From assembly GCF_000797465.1 (NCBI RefSeq), contig NZ_JSWG01000012.1, positions 1 through 64,000 on the forward strand: DNA of 64,000 bases, written 5' to 3'. The notes under the pieces were generated by a model. It made no database searches, was not told the DNA's origin, and saw nothing but the letters and a program-made list of their open reading frames with translations. The position numbers were made by a program, and so were the translations under genes. Each line of letters starts with the position of its first letter. Positions within the stretch are counted from its first letter, which is position 1. This DNA is from Psychroserpens jangbogonensis. Lineage in GTDB: Bacteria; Bacteroidota; Bacteroidia; Flavobacteriales; Flavobacteriaceae. Below are positions 46,219-55,113 of this stretch, piece after piece.

Positions 46219-46252
46219 GCAAAATTTCAAACTTAGCTTCAAGTTTCAAACT

Positions 46253-46768
46253 ATGTCAAAACCGCTTAATGACAACATCTGTGAAGAACGGTTATTCTCA
46301 TCACTGTTCAACAAATACTCCGAAGACCTAAATAACTTCTTGTTTTATAAGTTTGGTAGCACACTGAGTCCTAGCGATAAAGTTCAAGAAGCCTTTGTTA
46401 AACTTTGGGAAAACTGTGGAAAAATAGCGCCTGACAAAGCCAAAAGCTTTTTATTTACTACTGCTAATAATTTAATGCTTAATGCCTATGCGCATCAAAA
46501 AGTAGTTCGTAAACACGAGCAAATAAAACCAAAATTTAGCACAAATGAAACGCCTGAATTCCTCTTACAGGAAAAGGAATACCATGCAAAATTAAATAAA
46601 GCCATTGCAAATTTAACCGAAGCGCAACGCGTTGCATTTTTAATGAATCGAGTTGAAGGGAAACGCTTTAAAGAAATTGCCCAACTCCTAGACATTTCAA
46701 CTAAAGCAGTTGAAAAAAGAATCTATGGTGCATTAAAAAAATTGAGAAAAGATATTGAAGAATTATAA
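46253..46768 (+). CDS. ECF RNA polymerase sigma factor (FecI-like)
   Basis: A 171-residue sigma-70 family ECF factor. Region 2 is at about 13-75 (LFNKYSEDLNNFLFYKFG, DKVQEAFVKLWENCGK). Region 4 is at about 112-165 (LTEAQRVAFLMNRVEGKRFKEIAQLLDISTKAVEKRIYGALKKLRK), which contains a helix-turn-helix. In Bacteroidetes such factors sit next to FecR anti-sigma and TonB receptor genes, as here: the FecR gene follows after 60 bp. It should activate this operon in response to the ligand sensed by the receptor. Confidence 0.95.
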   Translation: MSKPLNDNICEERLFSSLFNKYSEDLNNFLFYKFGSTLSPSDKVQEAFVKLWENCGKIAPDKAKSFLFTTANNLMLNAYAHQKVVRKHEQIKPKFSTNETPEFLLQEKEYHAKLNKAIANLTEAQRVAFLMNRVEGKRFKEIAQLLDISTKAVEKRIYGALKKLRKDIEEL

Positions 46769-46828
46769 TGAAATAATAAAGGGTAGGAATTTTATGCTTA
46801 TAACTGTTATATAGATGTAAACCAAATC

Positions 46829-47725
46829 ATGAATAAAGAAGAACTCATACAAAAGTGGTTAGATCACGAACTTAATACTCAAGAACTTGAGGCTTTTAAA
46901 CAGCTTGAAGATTATGAAGCATTAACGAAGTTAGATACTAGCCTTAAATACTTTAAAGCTCCAGAATATAACACTTCTGAGAATTTAGAGCAGGTAATGA
47001 GTACTATTAAAACTGATAAACAAAACAATATAAATTGGTTATCTGCAGCCATTAAAATAGCAGCAGTTTTTGTGATTTGCTTTAGTGCATACTATTACAC
47101 AACTACTTTAGATACCACGATTAACACAATTGCCTCTCAAAAGCAAACAGTTGAATTACCTGATGCTTCTATAGTAGAGCTTAATGCAGTGTCTTTACTT
47201 GCTTTTAATGAAAGTAGTTGGACCAACAATAGAGAAGTGACTTTACAAGGTGAAGCATTCTTTAAAGTTGCAAAAGGGTCGCGATTTGATGTAAAGACTG
47301 AAGATGGTATTATTTCAGTTTTAGGAACACAGTTTAACATAAAACAGCGTGACAATTATTTTGAAGTTATTTGTTACGAAGGAAAAGTTGCTGTAACGCA
47401 CAACGCAAAGACTACCAAATTATTACCAGGAGATTCATTCTTCGTTTTAGATGGGAAATTATTTACTACTGAAAAAGAAAATCAATCTACTCCATCATGG
47501 TTACTTAACCAAAGTCGTTTTAAAAGCTTACCATACCGAGAGGTTATTGCTGAATTTGAAAGACAACATAATGTATTTATTTCTCTTAAAAATATTGACG
47601 ATTCGCAATTATTTACAGGAAGTTTTACTCATAATGATATTGAAATTGCCTTAAAATCCATTACTTTACCGTTACATTTAACGCATAGTAAAATTGACAA
47701 TATCATTACATTAAAACGTGAGTAA
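46829..47725 (+). CDS. FecR-type anti-sigma/sigma-regulator
   Basis: A 298-residue single-pass protein. The N-terminal cytoplasmic part (1-70) should bind the sigma factor. A TM lies at about 74-92 (AAIKIAAVFVICFSAYYYT). The periplasmic FecR domain is at about 100-205 (LPDASIVELNAVSLLAFNES, GEAFFKVAKGSRFDVKTEDG, VLGTQFNIKQRDN, LLPGDSFFV). A DUF4974 domain is at about 225-298 (SLPYREVIAEFERQHNVFI, FTGSFTHNDIEIALKSITLPL), which is thought to contact the receptor's STN domain. Its 3' end overlaps the receptor start by 8 bp. Confidence 0.95.
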   Translation: MNKEELIQKWLDHELNTQELEAFKQLEDYEALTKLDTSLKYFKAPEYNTSENLEQVMSTIKTDKQNNINWLSAAIKIAAVFVICFSAYYYTTTLDTTINTIASQKQTVELPDASIVELNAVSLLAFNESSWTNNREVTLQGEAFFKVAKGSRFDVKTEDGIISVLGTQFNIKQRDNYFEVICYEGKVAVTHNAKTTKLLPGDSFFVLDGKLFTTEKENQSTPSWLLNQSRFKSLPYREVIAEFERQHNVFISLKNIDDSQLFTGSFTHNDIEIALKSITLPLHLTHSKIDNIITLKRE

Positions 47726-50033
47726 GAAAGGTATCATTTATCTTTTTCTAATTTTATTTTTCTCGAGTATAAACAGCAGTATAGCTCAAAATACATCTGA
47801 AGAGATACAACCTCTTGCCAAAATCTTAGTAGAATTAGAAACACAATACAGTATCAATTTTACCTATGTTGATCAGACTATTGCTGATATTAGTATCTTA
47901 AAACCAGATAAAAACTATACACTAGAAGAGCTTTTAGACTACTTACAAACACACGCCAATCTAGATTTTATTCTAATTGACAATTATAATGTTGTCATTT
48001 CTAAACGAATTAATCCATTGAGTAAATTCATTACTCAAAAATTGGAAGAAGTCGTCATCACCAATTATTTAACCAAAGGAATTTCTAGAAAAAGTGATGG
48101 TAAAACACAGATTAAAACTGAAGACTTCGGAATTCTTCCAGGACTCATTGAACCAGACATATTACAGACCATACAAGCACTACCAGGAATTTTAAGTGTA
48201 GACGAAACAGTTTCAAACATTAATGTTAGAGGTGGCACACATGATCAAAATCTTATCCTTTGGGATGGTATAAAGATGTATCAGTCTGGTCACTTTTTTG
48301 GATTAGTCTCTGCTTTCAATCCATACCTCACTACCGATATTAACGTTTCAAAAAATGGTTCTAGTGTCATTTATGGTGATGGTGTTTCAAGTGTTATAGA
48401 CATGCAACAATCTAATAGTTTAGATCAAGACTTTAAAGCTGGAGCAGGTTTTAATCTCATCCATGCTGATGGATTTGCCAAAGTCCCATTGACCAAACAA
48501 GCGGAAATTCAGGTTTCTGCTAGACGTTCGATAACTGATTTTATTTTCACACCAACCTATGATCAGTATTTACAGCGTGTTTTTCAAGATTCAGATTTTT
48601 CAAACTCACTACAAAATCCAACGCAAATTGTATCTAACAACGAACGTTTTTACTTTTACGACATTGCAGCGAAATTGTTATTCGACATAACCGATCAAGA
48701 TCAAATTCGGTTTAATTTTTCTACCATTAATAATAATCTAACCTATGATCAACTTTCAATAGCCGACGAAAACGAATCGTTAACTAACACTTTAGAGCAA
48801 AATAATTTTGCGGCAGGTATGCAGTACTTAAAGTATTGGAATAGTAAACTCACAACAACAGCTCAAGTCTATATTTCTAATTATGACCTCAAATCAACCA
48901 ATTTTGATGTTATAAATAGTCAGCGCCAAAATCAAGAAAATGAGGTAAAGGATTTAGGCATCAAAATAAATGCTACAAATCATATAGATGACAACCTAAA
49001 GTTACATGGAGGTTATCAATTTAATGAAGTCATTATTAGCAATTTCGAAGAAGTGAATCTTATCGACTTTACCAGTTTTGTTAAAGAGGTTAATCGAACA
49101 CACTCTATTTATGGTGAAGCTGAATTTACTTCTGCAGATAAGAACACGTATGCTAGAATAGGGATTAGAACTAATTATATTGAAAAATTTTCAGAGTTTT
49201 TCACAGAACCTAGACTTTCAGTAAGCCATAAGCTGAGCAACAACTTTAGATTAGAATTTCTGGCAGAATTTAAAAGCCAAACCACTTCCCAAATAATTGA
49301 TTTACAGAATGACTTTTTAGGTATAGAAAAACGACGATGGATTCTATCAAACAACGAAGACATTCCTATTATTAAAAGTGCCCAAGGTGCTTTCGGAATT
49401 CATTATAACAAAAACAAATTGTTTATTAGTGCCGAAGCATTTATTAAAAATGTTGAAGGGATAACAAGCAGAAGTCAAGGGTTTCAAAACCAATTTCAAT
49501 TTATTAACGACATAGGCAAATACCAAGTGAAAGGGGTTGACTTTTTAATCAATAAACAGTTTGAAACGTTCAGCACATGGTTGAGTTATTCGTTTAGTAA
49601 CAATGATTATACCTTTGATAATTTAAATGATAATAACGCATTTCGGAATAATTTAGATGTTAGACATGCCATAACTTTTGCCAACACCTATTCAATTAAT
49701 AATCTTAATCTTGCTTTTGGTTTTAATTGGCATTCAGGAAAACCAATAACACTTCCATCAAGTGTGCAAAATACAGCTAACAATTCTATAGAATACAAGT
49801 CTCCCAATACTGATAACTTGAGTAGCTATTTTAGAACAGATATTTCAGCAACCTATAAATTAAAGTTTGGAAAAAAGTTAGATGCCTCCATAGGAGCTTC
49901 TATTTGGAATTTATTTGATAGAAAAAATATTATTAATACCTATTTTGCTACCGACGAAAATGGTGAGATTGTCACTATTGATAATTTATCGTTAGGCATT
50001 ACTCCAAACTTTAGCTTTAGAGTTCGTTTTTAG
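47718..50033 (+). CDS. STN-domain TonB-dependent outer-membrane receptor
   Basis: A 771-residue TonB-dependent receptor. The GTG start at 47718 overlaps the FecR stop and gives a good signal peptide (IIYLFLILFFSSINSSIAQ). An STN signalling domain is at about 30-95 (YSINFTYVDQTIADISIL, DFILIDNYNVVISK), then a TonB-box-like EEVVIT and plug at about 105-230 (LQTIQALPGILSVDETVSNINVRGGTHDQNLILWDGIKMY). The remainder is a 22-stranded barrel with a C-terminal FSFRVRF. There is no SusD partner, so it is a stand-alone transducing receptor. The substrate is unknown (iron chelate, vitamin or oligosaccharide are possible). Confidence 0.93.
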   Translation: MSKKGIIYLFLILFFSSINSSIAQNTSEEIQPLAKILVELETQYSINFTYVDQTIADISILKPDKNYTLEELLDYLQTHANLDFILIDNYNVVISKRINPLSKFITQKLEEVVITNYLTKGISRKSDGKTQIKTEDFGILPGLIEPDILQTIQALPGILSVDETVSNINVRGGTHDQNLILWDGIKMYQSGHFFGLVSAFNPYLTTDINVSKNGSSVIYGDGVSSVIDMQQSNSLDQDFKAGAGFNLIHADGFAKVPLTKQAEIQVSARRSITDFIFTPTYDQYLQRVFQDSDFSNSLQNPTQIVSNNERFYFYDIAAKLLFDITDQDQIRFNFSTINNNLTYDQLSIADENESLTNTLEQNNFAAGMQYLKYWNSKLTTTAQVYISNYDLKSTNFDVINSQRQNQENEVKDLGIKINATNHIDDNLKLHGGYQFNEVIISNFEEVNLIDFTSFVKEVNRTHSIYGEAEFTSADKNTYARIGIRTNYIEKFSEFFTEPRLSVSHKLSNNFRLEFLAEFKSQTTSQIIDLQNDFLGIEKRRWILSNNEDIPIIKSAQGAFGIHYNKNKLFISAEAFIKNVEGITSRSQGFQNQFQFINDIGKYQVKGVDFLINKQFETFSTWLSYSFSNNDYTFDNLNDNNAFRNNLDVRHAITFANTYSINNLNLAFGFNWHSGKPITLPSSVQNTANNSIEYKSPNTDNLSSYFRTDISATYKLKFGKKLDASIGASIWNLFDRKNIINTYFATDENGEIVTIDNLSLGITPNFSFRVRF

Positions 50034-50052
50034 TGTCAAAAAAACTTGAAAA

Positions 50053-50595
50053 ATGGAAGAAGAACTTATAAAACTAAAATTCCCAATAGGAGAATTCACA
50101 AAACCGGACAACATCAATAATAACCAAATTTCTCAATGGATTGATGACATTGAAGGGTTTCCAAATAAAGTAGAGCATCACACAAAAAATCTAAGTGTTG
50201 AACAATTAAATTGGAAGTACAGACCAGAAGGATGGACAATCAAACAGGTAGTTCACCATTGTGCAGACAGTCATATGAATAGCATAATTCGATTTAAATT
50301 AGCACTTACAGAAGACACACCAACCGTAAGGCCTTATTATGAAGGACGTTGGGCGAATTTGATAGATGGAAACGATGACAAATTAGATGACACCATGCTC
50401 CTTTTAAAAGGATTACATGCAAAACTCGGAACGCTACTTCGCAACCTATCACCAGAAGATCTACCAAAGGAATTTGTACATCCAGAACATGGAAAACACT
50501 TTAGACTTGACGAAACTATAGGAGTTTATTCCTGGCATTGCAATCATCATTTAGCACACATAAAGCAAGCTATTGAGTACAAGGGAAATTTTTAA
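50053..50595 (+). CDS. DinB/YfiT-like putative metal-dependent transferase or hydrolase
   Basis: A 180-residue four-helix-bundle protein of the DinB superfamily, YfiT/BstA type. It carries the family's three-His metal site: His in VVHHCADSH (near 67) and two His in SWHCNHHLAHIKQ (near 160-164). Other YfiT hallmarks are the WKYRPEGWTIKQ motif and the RPYYEGRWA stretch. BstA in Bacillus uses bacillithiol as a thiol donor; whether this protein does so is unknown. It follows the TonB receptor by 19 bp. Confidence 0.88.
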   Translation: MEEELIKLKFPIGEFTKPDNINNNQISQWIDDIEGFPNKVEHHTKNLSVEQLNWKYRPEGWTIKQVVHHCADSHMNSIIRFKLALTEDTPTVRPYYEGRWANLIDGNDDKLDDTMLLLKGLHAKLGTLLRNLSPEDLPKEFVHPEHGKHFRLDETIGVYSWHCNHHLAHIKQAIEYKGNF

Positions 50596-50597
50596 GA

Positions 50598-52388
50598 TTA
50601 CATACGTTCAGGAACCTCAACTCCTAACAAACCAAATGTGTTTTTAATGACGTTTGCAACTGTTTGAGATAATTGTACTCTAAATCCTTTTTCATTGTCG
50701 TTATCTGCTCCTAGAATAGATACATTTTGATAAAATGAATTGAACTCTTTAACCAAATCATATGTATAATTTGCAATTAGTGCAGGACTGTGATGTGCTG
50801 CTGCATTCTGAATCACTTCAGGAAATAATTCTAACTGTTTGATTAACTCCTTTTCTTTAGGATGTAACGTTAATCCTGTAAAATTCGTTGAATTATTTTC
50901 TAAAGCTGACTTTCTCAAAATAGATTGAATTCTTGCATACGTATACTGAATGAAAGGCCCTGTGTTTCCTTGAAAATCAATAGAATCTTTAGGATCGAAT
51001 AAGATTCGTTTTTTTGGATCGACCTTTAAAATATAATACTTTAAAGCGCCTAATCCAATGGTTTTATAAAGCACTTGTTTTTCTTCAGTAGAATAACCAT
51101 CTAATTTCCCTAACTCTTCTGAAATCTCTTCAGCAGTTTGAGTCATTTCAACAATTAAATCATCAGCATCAACAACAGTTCCTTCTCTACTCTTCATTTT
51201 TCCTGAAGGTAAGTCTACCATTCCGTAGCTTAAATGAAACAAGTTTTTAGCCCAATCAAAACCTAATTTTTTAATGATTAGGAATAATACCTGAAAATGA
51301 TACTCTTGCTCATTTCCAACGGTATATACCATGCCTCCAACATCTGGAAAATCTTTCACACGTTGAATTGCTGTTCCAATATCTTGAGTCATATAAACTG
51401 CAGTACCATCACTACGCAAGACGATTTTCTCATCCAAACCATCTTCGGTTAAATCGCACCAAACAGAACCATCTTCTTTTTGAAAAAATACGTCAGTTTT
51501 TAAACCTTCTGCTACAAATTCTTTACCTAATAAATAGGTTTCACTTTCGTAATAGAGTTTATCAAAATCAACACCTAAGTTTTTATAGGTTTCACCAAAA
51601 CCAGCATATACCCAACTGTTCATTTCTTTCCAAAGCGACACAACATCATCATCACCAGCTTCCCATTTTTGAAGCATTTGTTGGGCTTCCAATAATAGTG
51701 GTGCATTTTTCTTAGCGTCATCTTCAGTCTGTCCTTCTGAAATTAACTGTTGTATTTCTTTTTTATACTCTTGGTCAAACTTCACGTAGTAATTTCCAAC
51801 AAGCTTATCACCTTTTAATCCAGTAGACTCTGGAGTTTCTTCATTTCCGAATCGTTTCCAAGCCAACATACTCTTACAAATATGAATACCTCTATCATTA
51901 ATAATTTGAGTCTTGTATACTTTCTTTCCTGAAGCCTTTAAAATTTCAGAAACACTATAACCTAATAAGTTATTTCTAATATGACCTAAGTGTAATGGTT
52001 TATTAGTATTTGGTGAGGAATATTCTACCATCACTGCTTTTTCAGAAGCATTTGGAGATACAAATCCGAAGTCTTGTTTGTCTTTAATTGCATTGAAGAA
52101 ATTGACGTAATATGATTCATCAATTTCAATATTTAGAAACCCTTTTACAACATTAAAGGCTTTAACTTCTGAAACATTTTCAACCAAATAATTCCCTAAT
52201 TGCTCTCCAATTTGAACTGGGTTCCCTTTAACCACTCTCAACATTGGAAACACTACAACAGTAATATCTCCTGCAAACTCCTTACGAGTTGCTTGAAATT
52301 CAACCGATTCTAATTCAGCGCTATAAATTGAATTTATAGCCTTTTTCACATGCTTTGAAAGTGTATCCTGAAGATTCATTTTAGTCAT
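50598..52388 (-). CDS. argS: Arginyl-tRNA synthetase
   Basis: This 596-residue class I synthetase charges tRNA-Arg. It has the N-terminal ArgRS-specific add-1 domain (about 1-110), the HIGH-type HLGHIRNN near 136 within SSPNTNKPLHLGH, the KMSKS-equivalent GKMKSREGTV near 393, and a DALR anticodon-binding C-terminal domain (about 470-596, ending VEVPERM). The length is normal. The start is ATG 52388; an in-frame ATG at 52379 cannot be excluded. Its stop lies 2 bp from the convergent DinB gene. Confidence 0.97.
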   Translation of the reverse strand: MTKMNLQDTLSKHVKKAINSIYSAELESVEFQATRKEFAGDITVVVFPMLRVVKGNPVQIGEQLGNYLVENVSEVKAFNVVKGFLNIEIDESYYVNFFNAIKDKQDFGFVSPNASEKAVMVEYSSPNTNKPLHLGHIRNNLLGYSVSEILKASGKKVYKTQIINDRGIHICKSMLAWKRFGNEETPESTGLKGDKLVGNYYVKFDQEYKKEIQQLISEGQTEDDAKKNAPLLLEAQQMLQKWEAGDDDVVSLWKEMNSWVYAGFGETYKNLGVDFDKLYYESETYLLGKEFVAEGLKTDVFFQKEDGSVWCDLTEDGLDEKIVLRSDGTAVYMTQDIGTAIQRVKDFPDVGGMVYTVGNEQEYHFQVLFLIIKKLGFDWAKNLFHLSYGMVDLPSGKMKSREGTVVDADDLIVEMTQTAEEISEELGKLDGYSTEEKQVLYKTIGLGALKYYILKVDPKKRILFDPKDSIDFQGNTGPFIQYTYARIQSILRKSALENNSTNFTGLTLHPKEKELIKQLELFPEVIQNAAAHHSPALIANYTYDLVKEFNSFYQNVSILGADNDNEKGFRVQLSQTVANVIKNTFGLLGVEVPERM

Positions 52389-52439
52389 TATTTATAAGTC
52401 TGCAAAGATAGGTTTTTTATTATTTTTTTATGAATATGA

Positions 52440-52690
52440 CTAGTTTTAATTGATGATGATAAAATTGACACCTTATATAAGGAAACAAAACATCAAGGTG
52501 TGATTCTTTCTGAAGAATCACATGAAGATAACCCTATAGGAATACGTGTTTTTGCTATTGGGCACCAGATTGGATCGCGTTTCCAGGTAATGAAAACACC
52601 TCTACATCAGGAAGCTCGTGGGAAAATCAATGTATGTTTGATTTTAATGGTAATGCATTGCCTCTTTTTGACGTTTACAAAAGTAATTAG
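52440..52690 (+). pseudogene. Decayed C-terminal fragment of a GH53 endo-beta-1,4-galactanase
   Basis: No intact ORF, but conceptual translation gives ...NPIGIRVF, then, after a one-frame shift near 52555, YWAPDWI, FPGNENTSTSGSSWENQ and FDFNGNALP, ending at a TAG at 52688-52690. These match the conserved end of GH53 arabinogalactan endo-galactanases (typical: GLGIFYWEPAWI ... GSSWENQALFDFNGNALPSL). The rest of the enzyme (over 250 residues) is absent between here and argS, so this is a remnant. The call rests on motif recognition, not on a search. Confidence 0.75.
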
Positions 52691-53015
52691 CTGATAATCA
52701 ATATTTTAACTTAAAACATGCATTTCGTCGACCAAAGTGTAGTTTTTCTATGTTTTTTGCCGTTCATCTATTCGTCGATTTTTTCATAAAATCTAAAGAC
52801 CACTTTATCTAGTTTTTAGGTATTAAAACCCGAAAATTAGCATTTTAGAACCCTTTTATCCATTTTTGGAAAGCTATTAATCAAGAGTCCCAAACATTGA
52901 TGAAACTTAATATTCAATCATTATTGAGGTTGCCCTTGACTTTTTTAAACTTGTTTACCCTTTCCCTCAGGGCCAAAAAGTGTTTAAATAACTCGGTAAC
53001 TTTTAATACAACGCT
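52691..53015. other. Non-coding stretch upstream of the TPR histidine kinase
   Basis: 325 bp without a gene. TTCGTCGA occurs twice (52724-52731 and 52771-52778), 47 bp apart, in a region otherwise low in CG. TAACTTTTA near 52997 is a weak -7 box for the kinase. Nothing else is recognised. Confidence 0.5.
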
Positions 53016-55076
53016 ATGAAGCAGTTAATCACATTAGCTGTTTTATGTTCTTCGCTTTTTTGTTTCTCCCAAACAAATGAGATCGATAGTCTTACCATAC
53101 AATTAGCTTATCAAAAACAAGACTCGTCTAAAGTAGATACGTCGTTATATTTGATTAAAGCATTGTATAAAAGTAAGAACTTTAAAAAGGCGCTTTTGTA
53201 TATTGACCAAACTGAAAGACTTTCAAAATTCTTAAATCATACTAAAGGTATTGCTGATGTAAATTACTACAAAGCTTTAATCTATTCTAAAAAAGATGAT
53301 TATTACAATGCCATAGATGGTTACAATAAATCACGAAAATACTACAGACAATTAGGTGACACCTTAGGAATTGCCAAAGTAAATAATAGTATTGGACTCA
53401 TTGAAATTAAACGTGGTAACTATAGCGTTGGACTTGAAAACTCATTATCTGCTATCCAAACATTTGAAACTAGGAATCTACTTGATGAACTGAGTTCGGC
53501 ATATAATAATTTAGCTGAAGCATACTATAATACGCATCAGGTAGACAAAGCTTTAGAATTTAATATCAAAGCTTTAAATGTAAGAGAACAACTTAAGGAC
53601 AGTTCTGGAATTAAAAACTCTACCAAAAATATTGCATCCTTATATTCAGACAGAAAAGAACATAGACGAGCTATTGAATATTACGAGAAAGTATTAAAGC
53701 TTTTAAACCCAAAAGAAGATCAAGCCCTTAGAGGAGAAGTTCTCCCAAGAATTGGTAGCGAATATTTACAGTTTAAAGACTATGACAAAGCTGCCGAATA
53801 TCTAATTGAAGGATTGAAATTTAATAGAAGCACTAATAATGAAGATGGTATTTTAAGAACTTTAAATGCAATTGGAGAGCTTAACATGCTACAAAGAAAA
53901 GTAAAGCTCGCTGAAATTCAACTAAATGAGGCATACTCGATCGCTTCTAGAATAAACAACAAACCTGAACTTCTAAAAAATTACAGATTACGTAAGGAGC
54001 TGGATTCGACTAATGGTAAATTTCAAAATGCTTTTTTCTGGCAAAGTAAATTCTACGATTTAAAAACAGAATTAGACAACGCGAAACAACCTAAAATTCC
54101 AGTAAACACTAACGTAATTAAAAGTGAAGTTGTTGAAGCAATTAATGACAACGAATTTAATTCTATTGCAAAACAAAAATCAGATCTTAAAAGTGAAGAA
54201 GAAGTTAAACGATTAAAAGCGATATCATATGTTTTGATTGCTGCCTTTTTAATTGTGTCTACAATTTTACTTCTCATTTATTTAAAACGTCAAAGTACTT
54301 TAAGATTCAATAGAGAATTACAAGCGAAAAACGAACAAATAGTTTTACAAAACGAAGTTTTTTCTGAGCAAACCAAAAACTTAGAAGACATTAACAAAGT
54401 AAAAGATCGTTTATTCTCAATAGTTTCTCATGACTTGAAAGATTCTATATCATCTATTAAAGCGTTTATTGACCTTTTAAAAGAAGATAGTATATCGCGT
54501 GAAGAGTTTTATAATTTGGTGCCAGAACTAAGTGAAAATGCAGATAGTGCTTCGTCATTATTGTACAATCTTTTAAACTGGTCTAAGTCTCAAATGCAAA
54601 ATCTTGAACCAAAAGCTGAGCTATTCAATATACAAGATGTATTCCAAAATAAGATGGCACTTGTCGAACAAAAAGTAGAGCAAAAACGTATTGTACTAAT
54701 TGATGAATCTCATAGAGACTTTATCTATGCAGATAAGAGTATGATAGAAATCGTTATTCAAAACTTAATTACAAATGCTGTAAAATTTACACGTGTTGGA
54801 GATGTGATTACAGTATCTAATAATGATCACAATGGAAAAACTCTAATTTGCGTTGAAGATACAGGTGTTGGTATCTCACGTGAAAATGTCGATAAACTGT
54901 TCCAAAATGGAACCTTTACAACTAGAGGAACGAACAACGAAAAAGGAACAGGTCTCGGACTAAGTATTTGTAAAGAATTGGTAGAACTTAATAATGGTCG
55001 TATTTGGGTTGAAAGCACACCTAACGTTGGTACAAAGTTCTATGTTGAACTCCCTAAAAATAAGCCTACAGAGTAA
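53016..55076 (+). CDS. TPR-containing sensor histidine kinase (HisKA type)
   Basis: A 686-residue kinase with a signal sequence (ITLAVLCSSLFCFSQ) and a periplasmic tetratricopeptide-repeat region at about 25-330 (for example SSAYNNLAEAYYNTHQVDKALEFNIKAL). A TM segment follows at about 403-424 (ISYVLIAAFLIVSTILLLIYL), then a coiled-coil linker, a HisKA domain with His at about 471 (SIVSHDLKDSISSIK) and HATPase_c at about 565-683 (NLITNAVKFT, VEDTGVGIS, KGTGLGLSI). No response regulator is adjacent, so it is an orphan here. The architecture differs from the HisKA_3 kinase at 28022-30040. Confidence 0.95.
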   Translation: MKQLITLAVLCSSLFCFSQTNEIDSLTIQLAYQKQDSSKVDTSLYLIKALYKSKNFKKALLYIDQTERLSKFLNHTKGIADVNYYKALIYSKKDDYYNAIDGYNKSRKYYRQLGDTLGIAKVNNSIGLIEIKRGNYSVGLENSLSAIQTFETRNLLDELSSAYNNLAEAYYNTHQVDKALEFNIKALNVREQLKDSSGIKNSTKNIASLYSDRKEHRRAIEYYEKVLKLLNPKEDQALRGEVLPRIGSEYLQFKDYDKAAEYLIEGLKFNRSTNNEDGILRTLNAIGELNMLQRKVKLAEIQLNEAYSIASRINNKPELLKNYRLRKELDSTNGKFQNAFFWQSKFYDLKTELDNAKQPKIPVNTNVIKSEVVEAINDNEFNSIAKQKSDLKSEEEVKRLKAISYVLIAAFLIVSTILLLIYLKRQSTLRFNRELQAKNEQIVLQNEVFSEQTKNLEDINKVKDRLFSIVSHDLKDSISSIKAFIDLLKEDSISREEFYNLVPELSENADSASSLLYNLLNWSKSQMQNLEPKAELFNIQDVFQNKMALVEQKVEQKRIVLIDESHRDFIYADKSMIEIVIQNLITNAVKFTRVGDVITVSNNDHNGKTLICVEDTGVGISRENVDKLFQNGTFTTRGTNNEKGTGLGLSICKELVELNNGRIWVESTPNVGTKFYVELPKNKPTE

Positions 55077-55113
55077 TTGCTTTTATCTGTATATTCGTCA
55101 AAAGCAATTTAAA

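Noticed and set aside
52500-52694. A 64-codon plus-strand ORF
   Set aside because: It is the wrong-frame continuation of the decayed GH53 fragment; the conserved motifs switch frame near 52555.
54994-55113. N-terminal extension of the CpeT-like protein
   Set aside because: It overlaps the histidine kinase coding end and lacks a signal; the ATG at 55114 yields a proper lipobox.
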